Assembly (NCBI GenBank): GCA_030710605.1
Contig: CP092879.1
Location: 27,599,201 to 27,663,200, forward strand
Reading direction: 5' to 3'
Source of the DNA: Cordylochernes scorpioides
Taxonomy: Eukaryota > Arthropoda > Arachnida > Pseudoscorpiones > Chernetidae
Length of the DNA: 64,000 nt
In this document: positions 63,838-64,000 of the stretch, in pieces
How the letters are laid out: each line of letters opens with the position of its first letter
Position numbering within the stretch: the stretch's first letter is position 1
Made by a program: the position numbers and the translations under genes
Notes under the pieces: model-generated
Database searches by the model: none
Told to the model about the DNA's origin: nothing
What the model saw: only the letters and a program-made list of their open reading frames with translations

Positions 63838-63925
63838 CCAAGCCCGGATGAAAAAGGGGGAGGAGAAGCAGTAACAAGCTCACTAAAAAACCTGGGCTCA
63901 GCTGCCCCGGCTGATAGTACCCTGT
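63838..63925 (+). repeat. Dispersed repeat, GGTCCCAAGCCCGGAT type
   Basis: Same block as minus 56430-56520, followed by a GC-rich tail (GCTGCCCCGGCTGATAG) that runs to the window end and may be the rest of the element. Confidence 0.5.
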
Positions 63926-64000
63926 AAGGGCTCCTGATTCAGGGATACAGTTTGAGCAGAGTTTGTATTCCTTGTTAGGAGCAGCTGCACATGGCGTCTG

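Overview
This is eukaryotic, AT-rich, repeat-dominated genomic DNA with two 100-N scaffold gaps (24348-24447 and 36317-36416). The transposon repertoire is arthropod-like: a DUF4817-type mariner-related transposase, a Tc1-type transposase, I-superfamily LINEs with a CCHC gag, AP endonuclease, RT and RNase H, and a LINE C-terminal zinc motif of the kind common in chelicerate genomes. I therefore lean to an arthropod, but no marker in the window settles the lineage. I see no bacterial-type gene, virus or toxin gene.

Region 1-24347 is a graveyard of mobile elements. A decayed LINE (1-1440, minus) is followed by GC-rich hairpin repeats and a U2-snRNA-like fragment. Next comes a 13.6-kb unit (2969-16571) bounded by about 588-bp, nearly identical inverted repeats with TA flanks. 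Inside it are two inward-facing broken transposase genes and a pile of LINEs: LINE3 on plus (about 5057-11545), split by LINE4 on minus (6956-8845), then LINE2 on minus (11567-14244), whose endonuclease ORF holds a tRNA-derived SINE. A broken Tc1-like element (18156-about 19300), a mariner-like relic, a small MITE and several SINEs follow.

Region 24448-36316 is a complete contig between the two gaps. It is the reverse complement of 39648-51911 over its full length. The copies differ by SINE insertions with clean target-site duplications on each side, by VNTR structure and by small indels. The simplest reading is that the middle contig is the alternative haplotype, scaffolded backwards. The only host gene I can support lies here, on minus in the right contig: four exons (50674-50515, 47381-47175, 47130-47043, 37075-36973) whose phases join in one frame. 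The left contig repeats the first three on plus, with a 2-bp frameshift in the second. I do not recognise the protein.

From about 25 to 64 kb the dominant feature is a family of short fold-back elements (called M1 here) with 12-15-bp target-site duplications. Each arm carries a core resembling a hammerhead ribozyme: CTGANGA, a stem-loop, GAAAC, GTC. Two other palindromic families (M2, M3) have a related layout. This fold-back system, perhaps a non-autonomous relative of Penelope-like retroelements, is the best candidate for something not yet described. The rest of the right side holds pogo/mariner-like MITEs, 300-bp tRNA-like SINEs (family B), Ser/Leu-tRNA-like SINEs (family A), a 45-bp VNTR, a five-copy 145-157-bp tandem repeat and one tRNA-Gly(GCC)-like gene (62349-62419).
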